Part shown: positions 1 to 9,600 of the stretch, in pieces
Layout: each line of letters begins with the position of its first letter
Position numbering within the stretch: position 1 is the stretch's first letter
Source of the DNA: Dyella jiangningensis
Lineage (GTDB): Bacteria > Pseudomonadota > Gammaproteobacteria > Xanthomonadales > Rhodanobacteraceae
DNA: 64,000 nucleotides
Assembly (NCBI RefSeq): GCF_003264855.1
Contig: NZ_NFZS01000001.1
Span: 2,356,001-2,420,000 of the forward strand
Reading direction: 5' to 3'
Position numbers and translations under genes: made by a program
Notes under the pieces: model-generated
What the model saw: the letters and a program-made list of their open reading frames with translations, nothing else
What the model was told of the DNA's origin: nothing
Database searches by the model: none

Positions 1-1
1 C

Positions 2-451
2 ATGGCGGTTGTGCTTCAACGCGTATGGCAAGGCTACGGCGAAGTGGAAGCCGTGCGCGATCAACTGGAGGCGCTGGATCACAAGCTCGGCAAGAGTGCC
101 GCGAACAAAGCGCTGCTCGCCAGCGTGGATTCGCTGCAGTCGAAAACCACGCCACTGGTCGAGGGTGCGGGCGAGACATCCCTCAACCTGCACGCGATCA
201 GCGATGCACTCGCCGCGATCGCGACCGACGTCGAAGGCGCCGACCACGCGCCGACCGACGGTCAACACGAGGCGCTCGCCCACTACCAGGCCAGCGTCGA
301 TCAGGCACTCGCTCAATGGAATGCCATGCGCACCACCGATCTGGCGAAGCTCAACAAGCAACTGCACGAGGCGGGTCTCGCCGAAATCATCGTGCCCGGT
401 GACGGCGCAGCCGGTTCCGGGCGCACGCTTCAGGATGTTCAGGCTGACTGA
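2..451 (+). CDS. C-terminal part of an unidentified protein, possibly a BNR/VPS10-type repeat protein (5' truncated)
   Basis: The frame is open from the left edge and stops with TGA at 449-451, so only the last ~149 codons are present. The visible part is alpha-helical, with runs such as EAVRDQLEALDHKLGKS and repeated Ala/Leu/Gln-rich stretches that look like two helical hairpins or a coiled coil. Helical tails of this kind end some bacterial sialidase-like (BNR/VPS10, sortilin-type) secreted proteins, and that is my best guess. None of the beta-propeller repeats that would prove it are inside the window. The ATG at position 2 is probably an internal Met, not the start. I see nothing else diagnostic. 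Confidence 0.5.
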   Translation: MAVVLQRVWQGYGEVEAVRDQLEALDHKLGKSAANKALLASVDSLQSKTTPLVEGAGETSLNLHAISDALAAIATDVEGADHAPTDGQHEALAHYQASVDQALAQWNAMRTTDLAKLNKQLHEAGLAEIIVPGDGAAGSGRTLQDVQAD

Positions 452-591
452 AGTCAGGAACCATGCGACCTCAAGCGGCGGCCGATGATCTGTTCTTCGG
501 AAAAGCGCTTCTTCCCGAATTGAAAGCAGCCATCACACCGACACGGCATTCAGGTCGCTAGGATGTTTCAATTCTTTCGCACGCTGGGAAC

Positions 592-1818
592 ATGCAAATG
601 ATGAAGCTGACTGGCGGGATCCTTCTTGCAGCACTGCTGGCAAGCGCTGCCCATGCGCAGACCAATGCAGGCGAACAGAAATCCGATCCCAACCTTCCCT
701 TCACCATCACCAAGGTGGCGAGCTTCGATCTGCCTTGGCGCATCGCGTTCCTGCCCGATGGCCGCATGCTGGTGACCGAGAAGGTCGGGCGCGTCGACCT
801 GGTTACGCCGCAGGGCGCCAAGACCGAGATCGAAGGTGTTCCGCCCAGCTATGTCAAAGGTCAGGACGGCATGCTGGGCGTCTTCCTCTCGCCTCATTAC
901 GCCACCGACCACGCGGTGTATCTCACTTATGTCGCGCCGGGTGACTATGGCGGCGGCGTGGTGCTGGGCCGGGGTCGGCTCGTGCTGGATGGCAAGCAGC
1001 CCCGGCTGGACGACTTTCAGGTGTTGTGGCGCCAGATGCCCACGGGCATGGGCGGCCAGCCCGGCGGTCAGATCGCCTTCTCACCGGACGGCAAGTACCT
1101 CTTCCTCACGCTGGGCGACCGGCAGCGCTTCACCCCGGCGCAGGATCCCGACCAACCGGCAGGCAAGATCCTGCGGCTGACGCTGGATGGCAAACCCGCG
1201 CCGGGCAATCCATGGGCGGGCAAGGTCGGCGCTCGCACCATTTCGCTGATCGACCTGGCGGCCGATACCGAGAAAGCCAAGACGGCGCCGGTGGTCAGCA
1301 CCTATACGTTCCCGGGTCCCAACCTGACGCCGGCCGAAACCTGGACCACCGGCCACCGCACACCTTATGGCCTGGCCTTTGGTCCCGATGGTCGACTGTG
1401 GGAACTTGAGCATGGCCCGTCCGGCGGCGACGAGCTGAACCTGATCCAGCCCGGCAAGAATTACGGCTGGCCACTGGTCTCGTATGGCAAGAACTATAAC
1501 GGCGTACCCATTCCAAGCCCGGATACGCGGCCCGATCTCGCCAAGCCAGTGATCTATTGGACGCCGGTGATCGCGCCGGGCAACCTCATGTTCTACAAGG
1601 GCAACCTGTTCCCGCAGTGGAAGGGTAGCGCCTTGCTCAGCGGACTGGTCAGCCTGGGCATTGTTCGCGTCACGTTTGATGGCAAAGGTGGCGCCACTGA
1701 GATCCAGCGCTGGAGTGTCGGCAAACGCATCCGTGATATCGAAGAGGCACCGGATGGCTCACTCTGGATGCTGGAGGACGCCCAGCCCGGCGGCCTGTAT
1801 CACCTCATGCCGAAATGA
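592..1818 (+). CDS. PQQ-dependent soluble sugar (aldose) dehydrogenase, exported
   Basis: The 408-residue product begins with a signal peptide (MKLTGGILLAALLASAAHAQ, cleaved after AHA-Q) and is therefore periplasmic. The body is the six-bladed beta-propeller of the soluble glucose/sorbosone dehydrogenase family (YliI-like). Signs are PWRIAFLPDGRMLVTEK at the start of blade 1, GGQIAFSPDGKYLFLTLGDR, TGHRTPYGLAFGPDGRLWELEHGPSGGDELN and GKNYGWPLVSYG. In this family the GHR/NP-type loop and the EHGPxGGDE segment carry the catalytic His and the PQQ/Ca2+ ligands. The enzyme would oxidise aldoses to lactones in the periplasm. Three close ATGs (592, 598, 601) compete as start; GGGAA upstream fits 598 best, and the difference is two residues. 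It stands alone, followed by a strong hairpin at 1995-2038. Confidence 0.9.
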   Translation: MQMMKLTGGILLAALLASAAHAQTNAGEQKSDPNLPFTITKVASFDLPWRIAFLPDGRMLVTEKVGRVDLVTPQGAKTEIEGVPPSYVKGQDGMLGVFLSPHYATDHAVYLTYVAPGDYGGGVVLGRGRLVLDGKQPRLDDFQVLWRQMPTGMGGQPGGQIAFSPDGKYLFLTLGDRQRFTPAQDPDQPAGKILRLTLDGKPAPGNPWAGKVGARTISLIDLAADTEKAKTAPVVSTYTFPGPNLTPAETWTTGHRTPYGLAFGPDGRLWELEHGPSGGDELNLIQPGKNYGWPLVSYGKNYNGVPIPSPDTRPDLAKPVIYWTPVIAPGNLMFYKGNLFPQWKGSALLSGLVSLGIVRVTFDGKGGATEIQRWSVGKRIRDIEEAPDGSLWMLEDAQPGGLYHLMPK

Positions 1819-1994
1819 TTCGACGAACCGGCACCCACTTTGGGACACGGTCCGGCAAGAAGCCCAAGGACGCCTATACGGCCATAGGATGAACAGGGCG
1901 GCGAACGTGTCAAGGAAGCAGGAGGAGATGTGCGGCGACAGTCCTCCGGACCGCCTCCCTGCTCTCGGAGACGCTTTCTGGTCATCAACATGCT

Positions 1995-2038
1995 GATCAG
2001 GCGCGGCGCCTGATCCCTTGATCAGGGCGCTTCGTTTT
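1995..2038 (+). terminator. double-hairpin terminator with two competing stems
   Basis: GATCAGGCGC (1995-2004) pairs perfectly with GCGCCTGATC (2006-2015), and that same arm can pair with GATCAGGGCGC (2020-2030). A TTCGTTTT run follows. The stem fits termination of the sugar dehydrogenase transcript. The mutually exclusive pairings are unusual (see findings). Confidence 0.6.
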
Positions 2039-2105
2039 CAAGCATCGGATTTCTGACGCCGCCCACCACCCTCCTCCGTCTCCCCGGGCCATGGGGCGCC
2101 ACCTA

Positions 2106-2411
2106 CTAACGAATGAATGAGTTGGCGCGTTGCGCCTCGCGAGCCAGCCCGTAGCGCGCCTGCAGCACCAGCCAATAGAACGGTGACGTATCCAGCACGA
2201 GTGCAAGCCGTATGGCTTGCCGGGGAGTCATGGGGCGGGTATCGGTGAGGAACTCCCTGAGATGTGGCGCACGGATACCTGTACGTCGAGCGAGTTGCTG
2301 GTGATTCATCGTGGCCGGAAGCATGTAGTCGAGCAGCAGCACCTCGCCGGGGGAGCGCAGTTGCAGTGAAGGATCCACGTCCATGCGTGGCGAGAGTTGG
2401 ATCAGTTCCAT
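2106..2411 (-). CDS. HigA-like XRE-family antitoxin/regulator (orphan)
   Basis: This is a 101-residue product. The segment RSPGEVLLLDYMLPATMNHQQLARRTGI and the following helix LREFLTDTRPMTPRQAIRLALVLDTSPFYWLVLQARYGLA match the HigA/VapI class of helix-turn-helix antitoxins (SPGEiLleEyl...qLA..tGv....i..il.g.r..t...AlrLa..f.ts..fWl.lQ). I chose the ATG at 2411 because AGGGA lies 9 bases upstream; the open frame extends further but has no ribosome site. HigA normally sits downstream of a HigB RNase. Here no RelE/HigB-like toxin precedes it, only an unrecognised 133-codon frame, so it is either an orphan regulator or half of an atypical pair. Confidence 0.8.
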   Translation of the reverse strand: MELIQLSPRMDVDPSLQLRSPGEVLLLDYMLPATMNHQQLARRTGIRAPHLREFLTDTRPMTPRQAIRLALVLDTSPFYWLVLQARYGLAREAQRANSFIR

Positions 2412-2550
2412 GGCTTGTCGTCCCTGTCGGGCACAGCCGCACGGCGGATAGGCGCTTACAGCGCTCCGTGTCGGTGAATGCCTAGTGGCTTTGTCGGTGA
2501 TCGCCCGAGTGCAGCGCATCGCCATGTCGGCCGATGCGCCTCGACGGCGA

Positions 2551-2952
2551 TCATCGGTGGCGTGGTGCGTTCACTTGGGGCTCGTGACCGAGCAGACTGG
2601 CGTATTGCTGGAGGCACTCGATGGCGGTGCCAAGGCTGGCCGTGATGACCGCGGGAAGCGGCCATTCCAGTGGCCTGCCGGGGAATCCGCGCGCTCGCGC
2701 CTTGCTGCACTGTTCGCTGTCGTAGCGCAGGCGCGCAAGGGCGAGCACCGCCAAGGCGATGTCGCTGCGGCTGCAGGAATGCAGAGTTTCGGGCCATGCC
2801 ACGCGCGTGGGTGGCGTGTCGCCAGGGGAAGGAGTGAGGGTGCCGTCAGAGGGAACGGACGCGCGAATGCGTGCCGTATGATCGCAGATAGCCATGATCA
2901 ACGTCCGGTAGTTGGTGATGGTTAGCGGGTCGTGGGTGTTAGTGGCACTCAC
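2551..2952 (-). CDS. hypothetical protein upstream of the HigA-like gene
   Basis: Unrecognised. The 133-codon frame starts with GTG at 2952 or, more likely, ATG at 2895 (114 residues). The C-terminal half is a plausible helical domain (RSDIALAVLALARLRYDSEQ, then LPAVITASLGTAIECLQQYASLL). It is on the same strand and 140 bp upstream of the HigA-like gene, so co-transcription is possible. There is no match to RelE/HigB motifs. An opposite-strand frame over 2485-2925 has Arg/Ala-rich composition typical of a shadow. I treat the minus-strand reading as the real one with modest confidence. Confidence 0.4.
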   Translation of the reverse strand: MSATNTHDPLTITNYRTLIMAICDHTARIRASVPSDGTLTPSPGDTPPTRVAWPETLHSCSRSDIALAVLALARLRYDSEQCSKARARGFPGRPLEWPLPAVITASLGTAIECLQQYASLLGHEPQVNAPRHR

Positions 2953-3337
2953 GGCCCGCGCCTCATGACTTGGTCGTCATGGTCATTCGCGAGACCCTTC
3001 AGCGAGACGGCGCGAATGACGGCCTGACCCTAACAAGCAGGGTCGGCATCGTCTGTCACGGATAAGCGAGATGAGTGTCCGCCGGGCTCAGGGTGGGCAT
3101 GACGGCGATCAGGCGGCAAAACGTCGGCGCGCTACTCATGCAGAACCCGGCGAAATTGCAGGCCTGGCAGGCGCTTTTAGCCTGCGCGGCGGTCGGATAC
3201 GCCCCTCGATCAAGGCGGGACCTCGCCCTCAGGCCCAACGCAGACATTAGACTGTCCGCCAAGGGCAGACGGGTGCAGCGGGGGAAACGTCGGCCCGCCA
3301 TCTGCGCGCATCGCGCGCTACAAGACGTGGAGGAGCG
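2953..3337. other. intergenic region, no gene seen
   Basis: This is a gap of 385 bp between the leftward hypothetical gene and the rightward DUF969 operon. No RNA gene or convincing frame was found. It should contain the two divergent promoters, but I could not pick clear -35/-10 boxes in this GC-rich DNA. GGAGGAG at 3326-3332 is the ribosome site of the DUF969 gene. Confidence 0.5.
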
Positions 3338-4027
3338 ATGCTGGTTCTGATTGGTGTGGCGATCGTCGTGATCGGCTTCGCGCTTCGCTTCAATGCGCTG
3401 CTGGTGGTGACGGTCGCCGGCCTCGCGACCGGGCTCGCCGGTGGCCTGGGTCTCGTCGACATCGTCAGCGCATTCGGCAAGGCGTTCACCGAAAACCGCT
3501 ACATGGGGCTGATCTGGCTGACGCTTCCGGTGATTGCGCTGCTCGAACGCAATGGACTCAAGGAACAGGCGCGGCGGATGATCGGACGAGTACGCGCGGC
3601 CACGGCGGGCCGCGTGCTGATGCTGTACTTCGTGATTCGCCAGGTCACCGCCGCACTCGGCCTCACGTCGCTCGGCGGCCACGCGCAGATGGTGCGGCCG
3701 CTGATCGCACCGATGGCGGAGGCCGCGGCCGCAAACCGGCACGGTGAGTTATCGGAAGCCGTGCGCCAACAGATTCGTGCGAACGCATCCGCCGTGGATA
3801 ACATCGCGGTGTTCTTCGGCGAGGACATCTTCATCGCCATCCAGTCGATCCTGCTGATCAAGGGCTTTCTCGAACAGAACGGCATCATCGTGGAGCCGCT
3901 GCAGGTATCGGTGTGGGCCATTCCCACCGCGATCGCGGCACTCCTTATCCACTGCACGCGGCTCTCCCTGTTCGATAGCCGGCTCGCGCGGACCTTCGCG
4001 GCACCCGTGAAGAAGGATCCGCGATGA
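3338..4027 (+). CDS. DUF969 family membrane protein, putative 5-oxoproline transporter subunit
   Basis: The 229-residue polytopic membrane protein has hydrophobic segments at about 1-20, 22-45, 58-70, 95-115, 165-185 and 190-207. The conserved DUF969 stretch ENRYMGLIWLTLPVIALLERNGLKEQAR and the segment NASAVDNIAVFFGEDIF are both present. DUF969 and DUF979 proteins are always adjacent and are annotated as two subunits of a 5-oxoproline (pyroglutamate) transporter in the inner membrane; that function comes from family knowledge, not from this sequence. It is preceded by GGAGG and its stop overlaps the start of the DUF979 gene (ATGA), so the two are translationally coupled. Codon choice in this trio is more Burkholderia-like than its neighbours, which may hint at transfer. 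Confidence 0.85.
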   Translation: MLVLIGVAIVVIGFALRFNALLVVTVAGLATGLAGGLGLVDIVSAFGKAFTENRYMGLIWLTLPVIALLERNGLKEQARRMIGRVRAATAGRVLMLYFVIRQVTAALGLTSLGGHAQMVRPLIAPMAEAAAANRHGELSEAVRQQIRANASAVDNIAVFFGEDIFIAIQSILLIKGFLEQNGIIVEPLQVSVWAIPTAIAALLIHCTRLSLFDSRLARTFAAPVKKDPR

Positions 4028-4973
4028 TCGGGCTCGAGGCGCTTTACACGATCGCGGGTTTGATGTTCGCGGCGTTCGCGATTTTCAACCTGACCGACCG
4101 GACGAATCCGCGGCGCGTCGTGAACTTTGCGTTCTGGATGATCTATGCCGCGACTTTCCTGTTCGGCGCCCTGCTGCCGCATTTCGTGACGGGCTGCCTC
4201 GCGATTACGCTGGCGGTGATCGCCGGCTCTGGCAAGCTTGGGCGCGGCAAGACCAAGGCGCGCAGCGCGACCGCGGCCGCGCGACGTGACGCCGGGGCAC
4301 CTCGCCTGGGCAACCGGCTGTTTCTGCCCGCACTGTTGATTCCCGCGGTGACGCTGGCGGGAACGTTCGCGTTGAAGCACGCGTCGTTCATCGATACGAA
4401 GAACGTGACGCTGATTTCACTCGTTCTAGGCACCCTTGTCGCGTTCGGCGTCGCGCTCGTGATGCTGCGCGACTCGCCGGCACACGGGCTTCGGGAAGCG
4501 CGCTACACGATGGACGCGGTCGGCTGGGCCGCGATCCTGCCGCAGATGCTTGCGGCGCTCGGTGCGGTGTTTGCGGTCGCAGGCGTCGGCGGCGTCGTAT
4601 CCGGGCTGGTGACGTCCTGGATACCGATCGATTCGCCGATCGCCATCGTTGTGGCGTATACGGTCGGCATGGCGTTGTTCACGATGATCATGGGCAACGC
4701 GTTCGCCGCGTTCCCGGTGATGACGGCCGGCATCGGGCTGCCGCTGATCGTCCACAGTTCCACGGCAATCCGGCGATCCTCGGCGCGATCGGGATGCTGA
4801 GCGGCTTCTGCGGTACGCTGATGACGCCGATGGCCGCGAACTTCAACATCGTGCCCGCCGCGCTGCTCGAACTGAAGGACAAGAACGGCGTGATCAAGGC
4901 GCAATGGCCGACGGCCGTGCTGCTGCTGGTCGTCAACACGGTGCTGATGGCCGTGCTCGTGTTCCGGTTCTGA
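4024..4973 (+). pseudogene. DUF979 family membrane protein with a one-base frameshift near 4755
   Basis: The frame from ATG 4024 encodes a polytopic membrane protein up to TAGIGLPLIVH, then runs out of frame to TGA at 4798-4800 (258 codons). In the -1 frame, coding resumes at once with HGNPAILGAIGMLSGF and continues through NFNIVPAALLELKDKNGV and a last membrane helix to TGA at 4971-4973. The junction reads GTCCACAGTTCCACGG. One added C (CACCAG) would give V-H-Q-F-H-G-N and a ~316-residue protein, the normal family length. It is therefore either a real inactivating deletion or a base-call error. The lost C-terminal quarter holds conserved residues, so the truncated form should not work. Partner of the DUF969 protein. 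Confidence 0.85.
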
Positions 4974-4985
4974 CGCATTATTTCC

Positions 4986-6023
4986 ATGAGCGAGATGCCA
5001 GTGACTTCCGTACTCACACCTACGATCGCGTCGAAATTCGCATCGCTCGCACTTGCGCACCTCACGCGCGAGTATCCGAACAAGCTCACGCATGCGCTCG
5101 CCGGGCCGCAGGACGTCGCGGGACCGCGCGCACTGCATCCGATCTTCTACGGCAGCTACGACTGGCATTCGTGCGTGCACGGCTACTGGCTCGTACTGCA
5201 TCTGCTCGAACGTTTTCCTGGGCTGCCGGAAGCGGCGCACGTGACGGCCGTCGTCGATGCACATTTCACCGATGCGAATGTCGAAGGCGAGCGCGCCTAT
5301 CTCGACCAACCGCACCACCGTGGATTCGAGCGGCCCTATGGTTGGGCATGGATTCTCGCGCTGTCCGCGAAGCTCGATGGGCTTGCTGCGGGCAACGTGA
5401 TACCGCAGGCATCGCGCTGGAAAGCGACGTTTTCGCCGCTGACCGACGCGATCGTGGATCGCTTCGAGGCCTTCCTGCCGAAGGCGACTTATCCGCTGCG
5501 CGTCGGCACACATTACAACACCGCCTTCGCACTTTCGCTGGCCTACGATTTCGCGCGAGGGACACAGCGCGAGTCGCTTGGTGCGCTGATCGTGGAGACG
5601 GCGAAGCGCTGGCACATGAACGACGTGGCGTGCCAGGCATGGGAGCCTTCAGGTGACGAGTTCCTGTCGCCGTCGCTGATGGAAGCGGAACTGATGCGGC
5701 GCGTGCTGCCGCCGGAAACGTTCGGCGGCTGGCTCACGCGGTTCCTGCCGGACCTCGCGCAAGGTGAACCCGCGACGCTGTTCACGCCGGCAACGGTCAG
5801 CGACCGCAGCGACGGCAAGATCGCGCATCTCGACGGGTTGAACCTCAGCCGTGCATGGTGCATGCGAGCCATCGCTCGCGCTTTGCCGGAAGGCGACATG
5901 CGCCGCAAGCGGCTTTTCGATGCGGCCGAGCAGCATCTCGACAGTGCACTCGCCCATGTCGCGGGCGACTACCTGGGCGAACACTGGCTCGCGACGTTCG
6001 CCACGCTGGCACTGGAGGCGTGA
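4986..6023 (+). CDS. DUF2891 family protein
   Basis: The 345-residue soluble protein has no signal peptide. Hallmarks of DUF2891 are the N-terminal HLTREYPNKLTHAL, HPIFYGSYDWHSCVHGYWLV (conserved His/Trp/Asp cluster), RPYGWAWILAL, and GTHYNTAFALSLAYDFAR further on, ending with LGEHWLATFATLALE. The family is an all-helical (alpha/alpha toroid-like) enzyme of unknown reaction; the invariant His and Asp/Trp residues suggest a catalytic pocket. It starts 12 bp after the DUF979 gene, so it is the third gene of the operon. Its steady co-occurrence with DUF969/DUF979 suggests a role with 5-oxoproline or a related peptide-derived substrate. That link is inference. Confidence 0.85.
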   Translation: MSEMPVTSVLTPTIASKFASLALAHLTREYPNKLTHALAGPQDVAGPRALHPIFYGSYDWHSCVHGYWLVLHLLERFPGLPEAAHVTAVVDAHFTDANVEGERAYLDQPHHRGFERPYGWAWILALSAKLDGLAAGNVIPQASRWKATFSPLTDAIVDRFEAFLPKATYPLRVGTHYNTAFALSLAYDFARGTQRESLGALIVETAKRWHMNDVACQAWEPSGDEFLSPSLMEAELMRRVLPPETFGGWLTRFLPDLAQGEPATLFTPATVSDRSDGKIAHLDGLNLSRAWCMRAIARALPEGDMRRKRLFDAAEQHLDSALAHVAGDYLGEHWLATFATLALEA

Positions 6024-6082
6024 CGGGACGCACGGCCGTTCATCACGCGGACCAGCGGTCGCCCAATGGCCAGTGCTTTCCC

Positions 6083-6511
6083 TCACCAAATCTCAATGAT
6101 GCTCGTGGAAGCCTGCTTATCGGACTTCCACGCCTTGATGACTATTCTGGCCGGTATGAAGCTGCCGCCCTTGTATTCGGGCAGTGCGGTGTAGCGACAG
6201 ATGCGGCCTTCTCGCATGTGTGCCATGACCGTGCCGTCCACAAGCGTCTTGAGCCGAGCGGCCTTCCTGGGAACGAAGCAGATATTCGATGGGAGATCCT
6301 TTCCTCCGAGCTCCGGAGGCCATAGGAAGATCCGGTCCAGGCGTCCACATGCGAACAGCTCTTCAGCGCGACCCCAGGTGCGCACATTCGAGAAGTCGCG
6401 TGCATGCCTCCATCGGTGGACGCGGAACAACGCGATGAGTGAGCGAATAGATCCCAGCATTCCCTCCACCACCATCCCTATTGCAGACACGGTTCGAATT
6501 GCGTGACCCAT
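6083..6511 (-). CDS. hypothetical protein, immunity-like
   Basis: This is a 142-codon frame, possibly starting at one of the later Mets (6475 or 6460). No start has a good ribosome site. The C-terminal half reads RLDRIFLWPPELGGKDLPSNICFVP, then a helix and ALPEYKGGSFIPARIVIKA. The order 'lek-iylfPleFGG-D-peNi-yvP ... PeYkG-SfvPs-i-i-a' recurs in small cytosolic proteins that lie beside polymorphic toxins, so I read it as an immunity-type protein, from memory of the pattern only. No toxin gene is next to it. It lies between the DUF2891 operon and the autotransporter terminator. Confidence 0.55.
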   Translation of the reverse strand: MGHAIRTVSAIGMVVEGMLGSIRSLIALFRVHRWRHARDFSNVRTWGRAEELFACGRLDRIFLWPPELGGKDLPSNICFVPRKAARLKTLVDGTVMAHMREGRICRYTALPEYKGGSFIPARIVIKAWKSDKQASTSIIEIW

Positions 6512-6574
6512 CGGGGCCGGTCGAGCCAGGGCAACCCGGTCTGAGGCTCGCCGCGGGTTGTCCCCGGGCTGTTC

Positions 6575-6601
6575 AAGCCGGCCGCATATGGCGGCCGGCT
6601 T
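6575..6601 (-). terminator. terminator of the giant autotransporter gene
   Basis: AAGCCGGCCGC (6575-6585), a five-base loop and GCGGCCGGCTT (6591-6601) form an uninterrupted 11-bp stem 22 bp after the stop codon at 6624. Only a very short T run follows on the minus strand, so termination may be partly Rho-assisted. Confidence 0.65.
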
Positions 6602-6623
6602 CGGGCGTCTTCATGCAAGCTGC

Positions 6624-9600
6624 TTACCAACGCACGCGCACGCCTAGGTTGGCTGCTTCCTCTCGGTATTTGCTTCCCTGCAGCTCATGCGTGGCCGACA
6701 GCACGCCGAACAGGCTCACGCTCTTGTTGAGCTTGGCTTCGACGCCGGCATCGACACGTAGCGCCAGCCCCAGGTCCTGGTTTGGAAGCGCCAGGCCATT
6801 GCCGACTTCGCCCGGCTCAAGAACCTGCAGTGCGTTCCTTTCGTGGGTGAGCGAATCCTGCATGGCAATCGATACCCACGGTTTGATGGTGGCGCCGCCA
6901 TCGGTGGTGAACATCTTTTCCGTGCGCAAGCCGGCGCGGGCGTTGCCCACCCAGTGGTTGTTGAAGGTCAGCTGTCGGTTGCCGTTATCAACGACGTCGT
7001 TCCAATGCACCTGCGTGGCAACCAATTGCAGGCTCGGCTCGACGGACCAACCGTTGTCCATTTCGACGCGGCGACCGACCTTGGCACTCACCGTCACGCT
7101 CCCTCCGTGCAGGGATTGCACGAAGCCGTCCGTGGTGCGCACGCGTGCACGTGTCCGCTGGCCGCTCACGACCGTGTCCAGGTAAAGGCCATTGTTCCAG
7201 AAGAGGCCGGTGTACCAGCCGCCGACGGGGGTATCGAGGCGGATGCGGGAGGCGCCGACGACAGGCATGCCGGTCGAGTTGGCGCCGGTCGTCATGTAGT
7301 TGCCGTGCACGTAGCCCAGGAACGCACCGAAATGTCCCGAGCCCGACTGGTTTTCTCCGGCATAGTCGAAGCCTACGTACATGCCGGCGTCACTACCCGA
7401 AGTGGCGAAGCCGGGGTTGGCGCCAAGATCCCTGTTGCTGCCCGTGGCTGCCACCCAGAAGCCGTGGCAATCGTCATACAGCCCCACGCCGGCCTGTCTT
7501 TGCTGCTCGGGCTTGTTGCCGCACATCAGGTGTTCGGTATCGCGAATGCCTGCAAGGCGCTGGTGGATCAGGTCATCGTCCTGACGCGCCATCAATACGC
7601 CCAGCGTCGGCAGCACGGCGTAGGCCGGGAATTCCGGCAGCAGGCCCGCCTGCGCATTCAAGTACCAGTTGTGGTCCGATTCCTGGCCGAAGGTCCAGGG
7701 GAACGCGCTGCCGTCCAGGCGGACTGCGCCGTCCACCGTCTTGGCGGGCACGAACGTGCCTGCCGTATTGGGATTGTCGTTGGGGCTGGAGATCACCAGG
7801 ATCGATACCTTGCCGGCCCCGGAAACCTTGCTGCCGTCGCTGTCGAACGACACGGCGGTGGTGCCGCGCACGTCCCCGGCGACGTCCAGGCCGCCAGCGC
7901 TGAGGTTTTGACCCGACACACCTACGCGAAGCGTGCCGTTGTTGCCCGTGTAGTCGCCGCTGATCGACAGCCGATTGGTTCCCACGTCGACCAAGCCTGC
8001 GTTCTCCACGCTGGCGCCCAGCGCCGCACCGGCCTGGGCCGTCAACTGCGAGCTGCCATCGATGGCGAGCACGCCGCCTTGCAGGTCAAGCGCCGAATCG
8101 AGATTCAGTCGGCTGGCGTCGTTGAGCTCCACGCGCTCCCATCCGGTGAGCGTCGGCAGCGTTTTGCTTTCCAGCGAGAGGCCACCGAAGCTCAGTCGAT
8201 CGTTGCCTGCGCCACCGGCCAGTGCGGTGACGCCGCTCGGGTCGCCACCGACGAAGGAAACCACGTCGTTGCCATCGCCGAAGTCGAAGGCGCCGACCAC
8301 CTTGCCCATCGAGGTGAAGGTGTCATCGCCGTTGGTGCCGCTGTAACGGCCTTCGACCTGCAGCGTCGCACCGGACGACACGGTGGTGTTCTGTGCCGCG
8401 ATGCTGCCGGCAGCCGTCACGTCGAGGATGCCTTCGCGCACGTTCACCGTGGTGAAGTCCGAACTTGCCGGACCATTGACGTTCAACACGCCCTGCCCGG
8501 TCTTGCTCAGGATTTCGAACGACTGCACCGCGCCGAGGTTGGCGGTCGTGGCGATGTCGGCGTTGAAGGTGTCGTTGCCGGCGCCGCCCTGCACCGTTCC
8601 GTCGATGTGCGTGTTGTCGTGGATGGTCAACGTGTCGTCGCCATCACCCAGGTCGAGGATGCTGCCGGCGGTGTCGAGCGTACCGGCCACGTCGAGCACA
8701 TCGTTGCCTGCGCCCAGGCTGCCCGTGGCGTGCAAGGTGCCGCCCTCGCCCACCTTCACCGTATTGGCGCCGGCACTGCCGGTGATCACCAGGGCCGTGG
8801 CGCCGGTGTTCTGCACGGTGCCTTCGACATTGAGCACCGTGCCGTCGGCCAGGCTCATGGTCGGTGTTTCAAGCTGTCCGGCGACGGTCAGCGTGCCGCC
8901 GTTGATGGCGGTGCCGCCGATGAAGCTCTGGCTGCCGACCAGCGTTGCCTCGCCAGCGTTGTTCTTCTGCAGGAACTCGAAGTTGGTCGTGCGGGAGGCA
9001 TCGAAGGTCAACGCGCCGGCATTGTCGAGCACCACGGTATCGCCAGCGTTGTGCCCGCCGCCGCTGATGGTGGTGGCCAGCACGGCGCCGTCCTGCAGCG
9101 TCAGCGTATCGTCGCCGCCGCACATGTCGATGGTGCCCGTGCCGGAGACCGTGCCGGCCACGGTCATGCTGTCCGCGCTGTTGCCGCAGCCGAAGCTGCC
9201 ATCGACATTCAGCGTGGCGCCGGCCGCAACGACGGTGGTGAGCGAGCTGCCCGCGGCCGCCACCACGCTGGCGCCGGCAGCGACGTTCATGGTGCCGCCA
9301 AGCACGCTTACTTCCTGCAGGTCGGTGCTGGCCGGGCCGTTGATGTTGAGTACGCCGGTACCCGTCTTGGTCACGCCCTCGAAGTTCACCAGGGCGCCCA
9401 GGTCGGCAGTGAGATTGATGTCGTAGACGCGGGTATCCAGGCCGGCGCCGCCATCGACGATGCCGTTCACTACCGTGCCATCGTGCACTACGAAGCTGTC
9501 GTTGCCATCGCCGAGTGCAAAGACGCCGCCCGCGGTGTCCAGCGTGCCGCGCACGTCGAGCACGTCCGCGCCGGCACCCAGGTCGCCGGTGGCCAACGCG

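Noticed and set aside
2106-2952. A complete higBA toxin-antitoxin pair
   Set aside because: The upstream frame (2551-2952) shows no RelE/HigB features, so only an orphan HigA-like regulator is called.
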